Of a stretch of DNA of 64,000 bases, positions 32,701-42,100 are shown one piece after another. Made by a program: the position numbers and the translations under genes. How positions within the stretch are numbered: the first letter of the stretch is position 1; the number at the start of each line of letters is the position of its first letter. Under the pieces are notes generated by a model. That model searched no databases, had not been told where the DNA came from, and saw nothing but the letters and a program-made list of their open reading frames with translations. The stretch covers positions 1 to 64,000 of the forward strand of contig CAUYUJ010000725.1 in assembly GCA_963575745.1 (NCBI GenBank), written 5' to 3'. Source of the stretch: Prorocentrum cordatum (Eukaryota > Sar > Dinophyceae > Prorocentrales > Prorocentraceae).

Positions 32701-33155
32701 TCGACGCAATGGAGCGTCTGTGGGAGCGGCGACTCGAGCTGGAGAAGGTCGCCCTTGTACCCTTGCCAGACCTCTTCACCTTCACGCTTCGTGGGGGTAA
32801 GTGGACAAAGAAGAACAAAGGCGTCGCCTTCGACGCTTACATGGCGTTCGCTCGAAAAGGGCCGGGCCGGGCATTCGTCCGGAAGTATGGCATCCAGGCT
32901 TCCAGGAGCTACAGCATTCGCTCATATGACGAAGCGGCGTGCTTGACCATGGTGAACGCATGGATCCACAAGTTGTCGTATTTTTACCAGAGGTATTTCG
33001 ATGACGGTTGCCGGGATGATTTCCGGTTTCGGGCCGGGGACATCCAGGGCTATCAGGAACCGCCCGAGCTGACTGAGCTTGCTAGGGGGGCTTCGCCGCA
33101 GCTCGCCGTCCGCGTGCGGGAGTTGCGGGCGATCCGGCCGAGGGGAGTTGCTTGA
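29705..33155 (+). CDS. Probable transposase-type protein of the insert, two exons
   Basis: I start at the ATG 29705-29707, the first after the spliced-leader relic. The first frame runs to a stop at 31685-31687. The second opens directly after a pyrimidine-rich ...CGCACAG acceptor ending at 31733 and runs to 33155. An intron at 31604-31733 (GT...AG, 130 nt) would join them in phase, giving about 1,106 residues. This is inferred; two separate genes (second ATG 31770) is the alternative. The first exon has a C-x2-HDCHNSLKWS motif (about 30310-30345), extended helices, and SSREVEQAHS (about 31267-31296). These recall the C-x2-H and terminal Glu boxes of hAT-like DDE transposases, but I cannot align the first Asp positions securely. 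The second exon has a helical Glu/Lys/Gln start, a WxxY-rich middle (DWVGGWSYSDDGVFDG) and an acidic segment. I recognise no domain in it. Confidence 0.55.
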
Positions 33156-34255
33156 CGAGGCTCAAGCGCGCTTATCCAACGCGATATCCACCAAAACGCT
33201 CCCCAAATCCCGCTCCAATATTTCTAAATAGTGAATTCAATCTTGTAGATTTTGGGGGAGGTTTTGGGACAGGTTTTGGGGAGAAGGTTTTTCTTTTGTG
33301 GGGGGCTTCCCTCGGGGGCCAAATCGGGCCCCGAAAACTCTTCCCCAAAACTTCCGCCGCGCCTCCCTGGCCGAAGTTTTGGGGGGCCTTCTCTCTGGCC
33401 CCCCCCCCTTTCTCCTCGCGTCCCTGTCGGGGCGCATCGGGACGGCACCTCAAAGAGGCATCGAAAATCAGGGGGCCCAGGGACCTCGAAGAGCTTCTGG
33501 GGGGCTGCGGCGAGGGGGGGAAATTCGTTACGTTTCCACCCCGTGCCTTGGGTGGAAACGTAACGAATTTCCCCCCCTAGAAGAAGTTCTGGGCTGGCTG
33601 TGGCGAGGGGGGGAGTTCGTTACGTTTCCACCCCGAAGAGGTTGAGGGCTGGCTGTGGCGAGGGGGGAAATTCGTTACGTTTCCACCCCGTGCCCGGCTG
33701 GCCACCGCGCCAAATCTTCGGACATTTTCGAAGCCAGCCGTCCCGGGCAGCTGGAATCAGAGTCGGCTCCCGCCCGACCCCGCGGCCCCAACGCCACTTC
33801 AGCTACATCTGCATTGCGCTCCAGCGCTCCATTTTACGATCGGCGGTGTTGATTTTTACGTCCGTTGTTGCACTGTTTCGCATTGCCTTGCTAAGTTGCG
33901 CTGAGTGGCGGGCGCAATCCAATCCCTCCAGTTACCCCTCCTTCCCGCTCCCCGCCCTCTTTGCTGGGCGGCGCGGTGGGCTCCCCCATATGACAGTCGC
34001 AGTGCCTTGCCGTATCCCAGCCCCCGCTTTGAGCCTGCAGAGGTGTTCCGTTCGGACGGGGCCGTTGCCTTTCCTCCCCGCCCCCCTCCATTCCCGCTGT
34101 GTCGTTTCCCCTGCCTCTCCCCCGCTCCCTGGAGAAGGGGAGGGGGAGGAGGAGAGGATGAGGCTGAGGATGAGGAGGGTGAGGAGGCAGCGTGGAACTC
34201 AGCATCTTCACCTGAGGCATTTGGGGGCCGAGTTTCGTGACGCCAGTGCGCTTCG
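33156..34255. other. Intergenic region of the insert with hairpins
   Basis: No gene is recognised. 33240-33410 is rich in GGTTTTGGGG-like motifs on both strands. 33514-33695 holds a 28-bp perfect hairpin and two further direct copies of its arm. 33900-34230 is GC-rich unique sequence whose open frames on both strands are compositional. Confidence 0.5.
33514..33577. repeat. Perfect 28-bp-stem hairpin
   Basis: The arm 33514-33541 (seven G, then AAATTCGTTACGTTTCCACC, then C) is exactly complementary to 33550-33577, with an 8-nt loop (33542-33549). The arm recurs as direct copies at about 33608-33635 (one base changed) and 33661-33688, each preceded by GGCTG(T/C)GGCGA. Confidence 0.95.
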
Positions 34256-34266
34256 AAACAGTATGG

Positions 34267-34349
34267 TGGCAATCTAAACGGTCGCGGTGGCAATCTAAAC
34301 GGTCGCGGCGGCCATGGCATTCTAAACGGTCGCGACCGTTTAGATTGCC
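34267..34349. repeat. CTAAACGGTCGCG repeats ending in a 24-bp palindrome
   Basis: Three direct copies of (A/T)TCTAAACGGTCGCG start at about 34272, 34292 and 34320. The third is fused to an inverted copy, making a perfect 24-bp palindrome (half-site TCTAAACGGTCG) at 34321-34344. This extends to 34 bp with one mismatched pair. Confidence 0.93.
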
Positions 34350-34636
34350 ATCAAAACTCGCGCCAGCAACGACGTGCGTGCCCGGGACTGCACAACTAGG
34401 ACGATCACCGACGCGTCAACCTCGAGTGCAAGCAACCCTGGAAACATGAAGGGGGAAACTCTGTACCAAACGGTTGTTTTGTACAGACTTTCCCCAATGC
34501 GTCTTGGCGACGCTCAGAGCGACAAAACGGGTTAGTCGCAGCCTGCAGCACGACTCTGTCATATCCTCGGCTGATACATGATCGCTCCCTTCTGCGACCG
34601 GCTCCAAACGGAGAGATGCGGCCACACGAGGGAGAA

Positions 34637-34922
34637 TGTTGAGCCGTTCTGGAGGCCATCTTTGGCCGTCTTGGAGGCATCTTGGGCCATTTTGGCGTTG
34701 ATGGTTTGGGCCCATTTTGTTTACGAGGGTTCGTGGCCTCGGGAGCGCGGGCCCATATATTTACAGTTGGGACTGGGTCCCATAGGAGAGAGGAGCTGGG
34801 CACCCAGAAGTCTGAGACCAGGACGGGGGTGTCTTTGGGGGCCCCTCAGCAGAATACGGAAACCCTACCAGACAGTCCGGAGGCGCTGTAACACGCCACT
34901 GCCGCGCAGGCGCGCCAGCGGA
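34637..34922 (+). repeat. Upstream repeat of the insert, copy 2
   Basis: Diverged copy of 29230-29495 with the same landmark order, ending CACTGCCGCGCAGGCGCGCC. It lies upstream of the spliced-leader relic at 35384. Confidence 0.75.
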
Positions 34923-35383
34923 TGAATGCGTGTTTGTCGGCCCTGCTGGGCACTGGCCGGCTGTGCGTGCAACCTTTTGTGCGCCGTTGGAGGTCTTCGA
35001 TGGGGGTCGTTGCCGTTGGAAGAGTTTCCCCACCGGTCTGCGCCAGCAGCTGAGAAGACTTGAGGCGTATATGATCCCACCACAGGCCGAGCTCGATTGA
35101 AGACCATTCCGCGTTTTCACTCTTCGGTAACGACAGGCTATCAGTGTAAATGTTTGCCCCGCCCCTCTTGGAGCATATCGGAGCATGCCAGTACATCGTG
35201 CCCCCGACTGGCAGCGCAAATATGTGCGGCACCTCATTGACATCTTTCGTGCCCCTCAGTTGTCACAGCTGGCGGGTGATGGGAGATAAGGGGCCACGAT
35301 TCCTCCCTCCTCCTTCTCGTCTTCCTCCCCTTGCCCCTCTCTGCCTCCTCCTCCCTCCGTTATGCTCCTCCCTTCCCCTCCAC
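34923..35383. other. Spacer upstream of the second insert gene
   Basis: Unique sequence becomes pyrimidine-rich from 35300 to 35383, leading into the CCACAG at the spliced-leader relic. No gene is seen. Confidence 0.5.
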
Positions 35384-35401
35384 AGCCGTTTTTGTCTCAA
35401 G
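35384..35401 (+). other. Relic dinoflagellate spliced leader
   Basis: AGCCGTTTTTGTCTCAAG corresponds to the spliced-leader core AGCCATTTTGGCTCAAG with one inserted base and two changes. It follows a long pyrimidine tract and an AG. The ATG of the next gene is 54 bp downstream. Confidence 0.7.
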
Positions 35402-35455
35402 GGGCGTCGTGGCACAACGCTTCGGAAAGCAACATAGACCTACAGCGGCCTCAGC

Positions 35456-37845
35456 ATGGTGAAGGCCATGAAGTCCAAGAAGGCCGCCAAGGCAACCAAA
35501 GCCGCCGTGGCCCGAAAGGCGAATGCCAAGGCCGCGGCCACCAAGCGGCTGCAGGACAAGGACGACCTCGACGAGATGAAGAAGGGGGCCCAGCGCGCCA
35601 AGAAGGGCAAGCGCACCATCGACGAGGCCACAGAGAAGGCCGTGGCCGACAACTTCCCCGGATGGACCGTGACGGAGACTCACGTCAACAAGCTCGGCAT
35701 TGAGGGCACTGTGTTTGACCAGGTCAAGAGGGACAAACTGCGCAAGCTGGACGGCGAGGACATAACCATGGGGAAAACGTACTACAACGACCTTCGCATC
35801 AAGAACCAGGATCCCAACTCGCCCCTGGCACAAATGCAAGTCGAAGACGACAGCCAGGAGATGGACGAGTCTCTCGAGGCCGCCTTGATCATATCATCGG
35901 CCATCTAAGCCAAAATGGCAACATTATCAAACAATGCACACAATTAAAACATGCATTGGTCTTTGGTACGTGTTTTGTTGTTCTCTGTCCGCAGGCTGCG
36001 ATCATGGACCTGCTCGAGACGAAGCGTTGCTTGATCCTGTGGCACGATTGGTGCGAGAACGTTGCTGATGTGAATCAGCGCAACTTCGCTGCTGCGGCGC
36101 AGCAGGTCTTGAAGACACCCCCGATGAAAAACTTGGACAATGCGCAGATTTGTTTGAGCTTCTTGAGGCTCATCCTGCGGCTTGGCCTCCATGAGAAATT
36201 CAAGAAGTACACCGACCTCATGCACGACCATTTGGATTACTCCGTGGTGAAAGAGCTGCTCTCCTACAAGGCGCAGGGCAAGACGTCGTACGAGTGGTGG
36301 TGCGAGGCGTCCGATTACGCGTCCCATTTCGCCCCGAGGGCCGAGACAGAGGTGTGCTTCAAGCAGGAGGGGAAGTGGACGGATTGCCAGGACCAGCTTC
36401 GAAAAGTCACCGCTTCAAGCTTCATCGGGGCGCGCTTGTTCGGGCGGGCGCTCAAACAGATCGACGTTGACCGCGGCGCGGTGCTTGTCGACAGGGCCAT
36501 CGTATCGCTGGAGGCCGAGGCCAGGATCAACAAACCGGTCCTTGCAACGAATCGCGCAGGTCGCGTTGACGATACAAGATTTCCGCATAATCCTCCTCCT
36601 CCTTTCTATTCTTCTCCCCCTTATGTCTCATGTCCCTGTCCCCCCCCTCTCCTTTATATCACTCCCCTCCCCGCAGCCCCCTTCAGCCGTCCTTTTCCTC
36701 CCCCCCCCCCCGCCTCCCCCTCATCCTCTTCTTTCCTTCCCCCGATCCTGCTTCCGCCCTCCTCCTTTTCCTTCTCCGTCCTCTTCTCCCTCCCCTTCCC
36801 TCCTACTGGCCTCAACGTAGTCGTCAGAGGTTTCTTGAGGTCCATGAAGGACGAGGGCATGGACGCGAACTCCCGATTCCCCAAAGTCCGCATTTTCGAC
36901 ATGAAATATCGTGGATCCCCTTCGCCAGCGCCGTGCATTTCGCACTTGGACTACTACACTTCCGCGGTGGAGTCACGCTGCCGCGCGTGGCTTGTGGAGA
37001 ACGGGAAGGTGAAAAAGATGTGGTGCGAGGACCAACTTGCTGAGCGAGAGCCCGTGCAGAAGGATATATCCGACGCTTGCATCAGCAAGGGTGGCAAGTT
37101 GGTGCGGCAGACCCTGGCGGACTCGCTCGATGACGACGAGGCCTCGGCAGTGTCCATCATGGCGCTCATGAAGAAGAAGCGCTCGTGGATGGACTCCAAC
37201 GACCGTTTCAGCAAGATCGAGCGTGGCTTTTGGGAGGCGGTGACGGGCACCATGGCGCAGTCGCGCTTGGAGGGCAAGGTGATCGGGTGCTTCCCCACCC
37301 CGCCCCTCCGCAAGAAGGATTCGGAGATCTTGGCGAACTTCGAGAGTATCAACACGTCCCAGCTGCTGTACTTTTGCGGCGCGTCCTCGAAGTCATGGTG
37401 GACGACGGTTTACGGCTACGTGAAGGCGATCTGCGCCGGCGCGGCCCCGGGGCTGGAGAAGGCCAAAGAGTCGGACTTCATGACGAAGTTCCAGGAATGC
37501 CTCAAAAACCAATGCGAGTTCGAGGAGGCGGCTGGCAGTGATGGGGCGGCGGGGACGCTCTATGGCCAGGCCGCCATCGCGAAGCACTACGAGGCAGTGA
37601 AGGCAAAGATGCAGGATGCGGAGGCCAAGCTCGTGTACAAGGACATCAAGGAGGTCATCAAGTTCGGTTGGGCCCTCGCGCCGAGCGAGAGGCAGTCCGC
37701 GGCGAAAGCTCTGACCCTCGCTGGCCCCAAGGGGAAGAACGCCGACGAGAAAGATGCCAAGGCCAAGAGTCCTGCCGTTAAGAAGGCGGCGGATGATAAG
37801 AAGGCTTTGGTGAGGTCTCTGTTCATGAAAAGGAGCCCGCCGTGA
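35456..37845 (+). CDS. Unknown Lys/Ala-rich protein of the insert, probably three exons
   Basis: The start is the first ATG after the spliced-leader relic. Frame 1 (150 codons, stop 35908) begins with a Lys/Ala-rich, histone-tail-like stretch (MVKAMKSKKAAKATKAA...). Frame 2 opens after an acceptor TTCTCTGTCCGCAG ending at 35994. A GT at 35840 would join the frames in phase (intron 35840-35994). A second intron, 36560-36820 (CAG|GT ... GTAG, 261 nt, C/T-rich), is also in phase and happens to lack stops. Spliced this way the protein has about 657 residues. Alternatively 35456-35908 is a separate small basic protein and another gene starts at ATG 36004. Regions such as RCLILWHDWCENVADVNQRN and LLYFCGASSKSWWTTVYGYV look globular. 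The C-terminus is again Lys/Ala-rich. No family is recognised; it may be a DNA-binding accessory protein of the transposon. Confidence 0.5.
36560..36820 (+). other. Inferred intron, pyrimidine-rich
   Basis: It begins CAG|GTCGCG and ends CCTCAACGTAG. Its length of 261 is a multiple of three and contains no in-frame stop, so a continuous reading would insert about 87 Pro/Ser/Phe-rich residues between two conserved-looking segments. The abrupt change to CCTCCT-rich composition supports an intron. Confidence 0.6.
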
Positions 37846-39172
37846 TGCGATTTAGCTTCCGACGCGGCGGGCGCTTGCTGCCGAGTTATCCCGCGCAGCA
37901 TCTGATCGTAGCTATGCGTGTATAGCTTGGGGGGGCCTTCCGTGCATGGAAGCACGAAGGAAGGTCAAGGGTCTACTTTGCTAATCGGAGCGGTCGCGGG
38001 CTCCAGCTCGTTTCATCATGTAGGGGCTCGGGTGTGAGAGGGCTTCCACACGAAAGTTGGATGCAATGCCGCTTGCTGGTGCGCCTCGGCGGATACTTCT
38101 GTGGCTGCGCGCTCGTCTTCTCACGTGGGCTCTAGCAGGGCGTAGGCAAAGCTGGGCAACCTCGTGCGAATGGAGGTGCCGGCGACAGCTTGCGGCCGGG
38201 GGAACAACGAGCTCCAGGTTTCTTGCAGCAGAGAAATCATGTGTCGTATCAGTCGTGTTATGTTGCGGCCGGTCTACCTTTCAATGGTTGCACGCATGCG
38301 GAGTTCTACGCTGTCTCTCACCTCCAGCTCCCCTTCGTCCTCAGGGGAAGGGAGGCGGGCGGGAATGCGGGAGGGCGCGGGGGGATTGGGAGGAGGGGGA
38401 GGACGAGGAGGAGGGGGATGAAAAGGAGGAGGGGGATGATGAGGATAACGAGGAGCAGGATTTTTTTTAGCACGCGCTTCGTGGAGCCGAAAGAAGGCCG
38501 ACCACGAAATCCCAGAAGGCCGTGCCTTGTCATTCGAATGATGGTCCCAGCCTGGGCCCGCATGGGCCGCACAGGGCTGGACTGTGCTCTTCAATGCCCG
38601 TCCTTCTCGCTAGATGGGGTTCGGGGCCAAACGCCGTCGCCGCCGTGGCCGCGACGTGGAGACATGAACGCGACGAACGCCACCGCTGCGACAGTTCCTT
38701 GTCGTCGCGCGAGTCTGCGGCGCCAGCCTCCCACCACGAGGCGCATGCTAGGGGCGTGCCGTCGCAGACAGTCCCTCCCGACCGCGCCCCAAACGGCGTT
38801 GGGCAACAAAACCACAACGCATTTGCCAGAGGGTGGAACTCGACCACACGTGTGATTTGGGCGGCACGCCCCATGCCACAGCAGGGCGCATTGCCCAGAT
38901 CTTGAGCCGCCGCCAACGACAGGGGGCGACATCATCATGCGGCGTCATGCAGGCGCCGCGTTTCCTTTTCCCGAACCCCCGCCCCGATCGGGCTCTAGCG
39001 TGGCGATGTTCGTGGGAATACGATGCGATGATAATGATTCCTTCCCTTCCGCGTTGTGCCGCGGGCGTTGCGGGCGTAGCCGGGCGCCCAGTTGCGCGCG
39101 CGGCTCATGCAGCCCCCCGTCTGTTAGGGGAAGATTTTGGCGGGGGCCCTTCTGGCAGGGTGTCTGAGGCGA
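37846..39172. other. Right subterminal region of the insert
   Basis: No convincing gene. 38380-38455 is a (GGA)n-like block. Open frames at 38190-38920 on both strands are mutually overlapping, lack ATG-supported starts with motifs, and look compositional. The right end (39125-39172) carries the inverted-repeat motif complementary to CCAAAATCTTCCCC. Confidence 0.5.
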
Positions 39173-39179
39173 CCAACCG

Positions 39180-42100
39180 CCGCGGGCCTGGCGCCAATGG
39201 GGCCGCGGTGATAGGCGGCACCCCCGCCGTACACCGTGCTGCCGCCTGTCGGGACGCGCGCGGGGGAGCGGTAGCGTGGCGTGCTCGGCTGACCTGCGTC
39301 GCGTTGGTCGCGCTGCTGGATGCGCTGCTGGTGCTGTTGATAGCGCTGCTGGTCGGCTCTCGAGAGCGGGCGGGTGTCGGGGAGGATGGTGGGCACGTCG
39401 GGCCGCCGCCAGCCCTGATAGACGTGCTCGAAGGCGTGGTCTGGGTAGGTCTCCCCGACGGGTGAGTATCGCCGCACATGCTCCATGTAGTCAATGTTCT
39501 GCGGCTCGGGGAGCACCGTGATGTTTACAGCTCGCTGGTGCGCTGGTCCATAGAGACAGAAACTACCACGGTTGCTACGGTCGTGGTTCAGCTCAGCTTC
39601 GGTCGTGGCACGGCTCACCATGGCGTCGCAGAGGCGCATGTCATAGTCGAGAGCTTGAGGCCCAGGGCCGCCCTCGGCGTCCCAGTACAGTACCACATCT
39701 CGCCAGCGGGTGCGGGTAGTGTGGATGCGCTCGGCGATAGCCTCGCAGACGGTCCTGACTGTGACACGATCCCTGTACATGTTGGTGATGGCCAGGGAAT
39801 AAGGTCGGCGGACCGTCTTGTTGAAGGTGAAGTCTTCCTTGAGGGCCTGGTGGGGGCCGAAGAGCACGTAACCTTCCCTCCAGAGCGGTTGGTCGGGGGG
39901 CGGTTCTTCAGGCATCCCCGTTCCTGTGAACCCAGGTGGCCGCCTCGTGCCGTCAGGCAGTCCCTGCCTGGGGACGCGCCGCGGCCTCGGTGGAAGGTAC
40001 CATTGACCCTGGTAACCTGCTTGGCCTGGTTGTGGAGGCTCCCCCCCGGGGCCTGAAGGCGCTCGGGCGGGTTCCTTGAGGTCGTGGTGGGCTGGCGCGT
40101 TGCCGTATTGGCGGGCAAGGATGTGCGGATGCATCCCTGTGGCACGGACGTCGAACAGGCTGTGCGGACTAGGCGGATGGGGGCACCTGCTGGACAGGCA
40201 GCATGTGTTGGAGTCCCTGTTGTCGGTGCTGTATGCACACGTCCAGCTGTTGCAAGAGTAGTCCGTGGACCAGTCCATAAGTGCACGTAGTCCGCTGAGG
40301 GCGCAGTCTGGGCACGTTGGTTGGCCCGAGGTGCCGAGCTGCGTGTTGCGGCGGGCCGCACAGTACTGACAGCATTGGAATCGGCACTGTAGGCATGACC
40401 AGCGTCCTGGTAGGGGCGGGAGCGCTTGCTCGTTTGTGCCTGGGTCGTCTGGGTGGGGTCGGGGTCGATCCCACAAGCGCCAGACGTCGGCAAACCAGGA
40501 CTGGCCTGTAGTGCGGACGACCTCGGCGGGGAGGCGAGCGTCGTCGGCATGACGCTCGATCCACTGGGGCCCCATGTCCGCTGGTACCATGACCGTGCGC
40601 CAAGTGTCGTCCGCCTTGACGTGGACTTGGGTCGGTGCCCAGAGCTTGGTAGTGGTATCGCCATGGTCGTGGTGGAGGATGACCCAGCCGTCGCGACCCG
40701 CCACCGCAGGGTCGATAACGCGATGGCCCATGACGGTCGTCCCCCACGGTAAGTAGGCGCCATCGTGGTGATCGCCAGGGTCAAGCCAGACCTCGATGCC
40801 GGGGGCATTGACACGGGCCCGCACATCGCGGACGTGGAAGGCGAGAACGTGGTAGGCGGTCGGCTCCTCTTCCGTCTCGATGTGCTCCCACGTCTCGATG
40901 TCGCTGTTGTCCGAGGTGGAGTTTCCGCCACTCTGCCGTGACGAACGGGAGGGGGATCGCCGTGGGCGGGCATGGCCTCGGGCGAGGGCGGCGGCCGCGC
41001 TGATGAGGGAAGGCGCACGGCGGTCGTCGGCTCCTGATGTCGTCGATGAGCGGTCTGGGCTGTGTGCCAGGGCGGTACCTGACTGGTAAGTGCGCGGTGG
41101 GCCAGACGCGGCCCCAGGGCTGGAGCCGCTGGGGCGCGACTCACGTGCGTCGGGATGCCCCCGCACGGGGACGGCTTGCAAGCCAGTGTACACCAGGTCG
41201 ATCAGTGGCTGCGGGTCCAGCTGGAGCTTGCGAAGCGAGACGCGTGGACGGGGCTGGTTTGGGTCGGCCCTGGTGGCTGCTTCAGTGTCGTATTGCTGTT
41301 TGGCCCATGCTCGCGCTGCCTCTGGCGAGTATAGTGCCTGCGGCGGTGGCCACGCTGCCGCGATGTCCAGCCTGCGCCGAGTGCTAGCTTCCTGGTCTTG
41401 GGCTTCAGCCGCCTCACGGAGATCTGGATGATCGTAGCCAGCGATGTGGAGGGCGTGCGCACAGTCGCCCATGCCATAGGCTTGTGGTAGGGCACGGCAC
41501 CTGGAGGCAGCTTCCGTGGGGGCACACCAGTCCATGCGGATGAGGAGGCCCAGGACCCGAGGGTAGATGAGGCGCGCTCCGTGGGCCTCCCCTTTCACGA
41601 AGTTGTGCCAGTTCTCACCGCGCGGTGGTTGGGTGGCCTCGCACATCCAGAGCGCGATGGGTCCCCACGCGAGGGTGTCGTCTTCGAGGCTGTAGGGCGG
41701 GTGGGGCGGCACTGCGTACCACGCGGCCAGCGACGGGTGCACACTCACGTACGTGCGGCCAACATTTGTGCCAGTTCGACCCTTCGCTTCACGGCGGGGG
41801 CCTGGCAGGAGGTGCCCTCCGTTGACAGCGAGACGGGCCGCAAGGTCGCCGCGGGTCCCATGCCAGAAGACAGTGGGCGCGTCGGTGGTGGGTTTACGGA
41901 GGTCCCACGTGAGGTAGGGGAAGATCGTCTCGCCTGAGTTCCCGCCCGAGTCTTCGAGCACCCAAGTGAGGCGGTTCGGGGGCCTCTGCATGATGTCAGT
42001 CCACGGCCCCAGCGCTTGGAGTGTTAGATCATGGGTGAATCGAGGATGGTCGTGGAGTCGCAGAGCGTCTTTGATGTCCTCTGTAGACACGCCACTGTTA

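Larger units (their letters stand above)
27312..39172. mobile_element. 11.86-kb inserted element, probable DNA transposon
   Basis: The segment interrupts the LINE precisely, with CCAACCG duplicated at both edges. Both ends begin TCGC when read inwards. They share CCAAAAYCTTCCCCWA inside each end, starting at base 23 on the left and base 33 on the right, so the terminal inverted repeats are imperfect. Cargo on the plus strand is two multi-exon genes (29705-33155 and 35456-37845), each just after a spliced-leader relic, plus hairpins and paired repeats. A duplication of 7-8 bp and inverted ends fit a cut-and-paste DNA transposon. The superfamily cannot be named from the ends. A composite of several insertions is less likely because the outer junctions are a clean pair. 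Confidence 0.75.

Noticed and set aside
35905-35922. Antisense match GCCATTTTGGCT to the spliced leader
   Set aside because: It is a 12-bp, near-palindromic core only, on the minus strand, with no downstream minus-strand gene and with the CTCAAG end not matched.
38041-38948. Possible genes on either strand near the right end of the insert
   Set aside because: Frames overlap each other in both directions, lack motifs and cross a GGA repeat.
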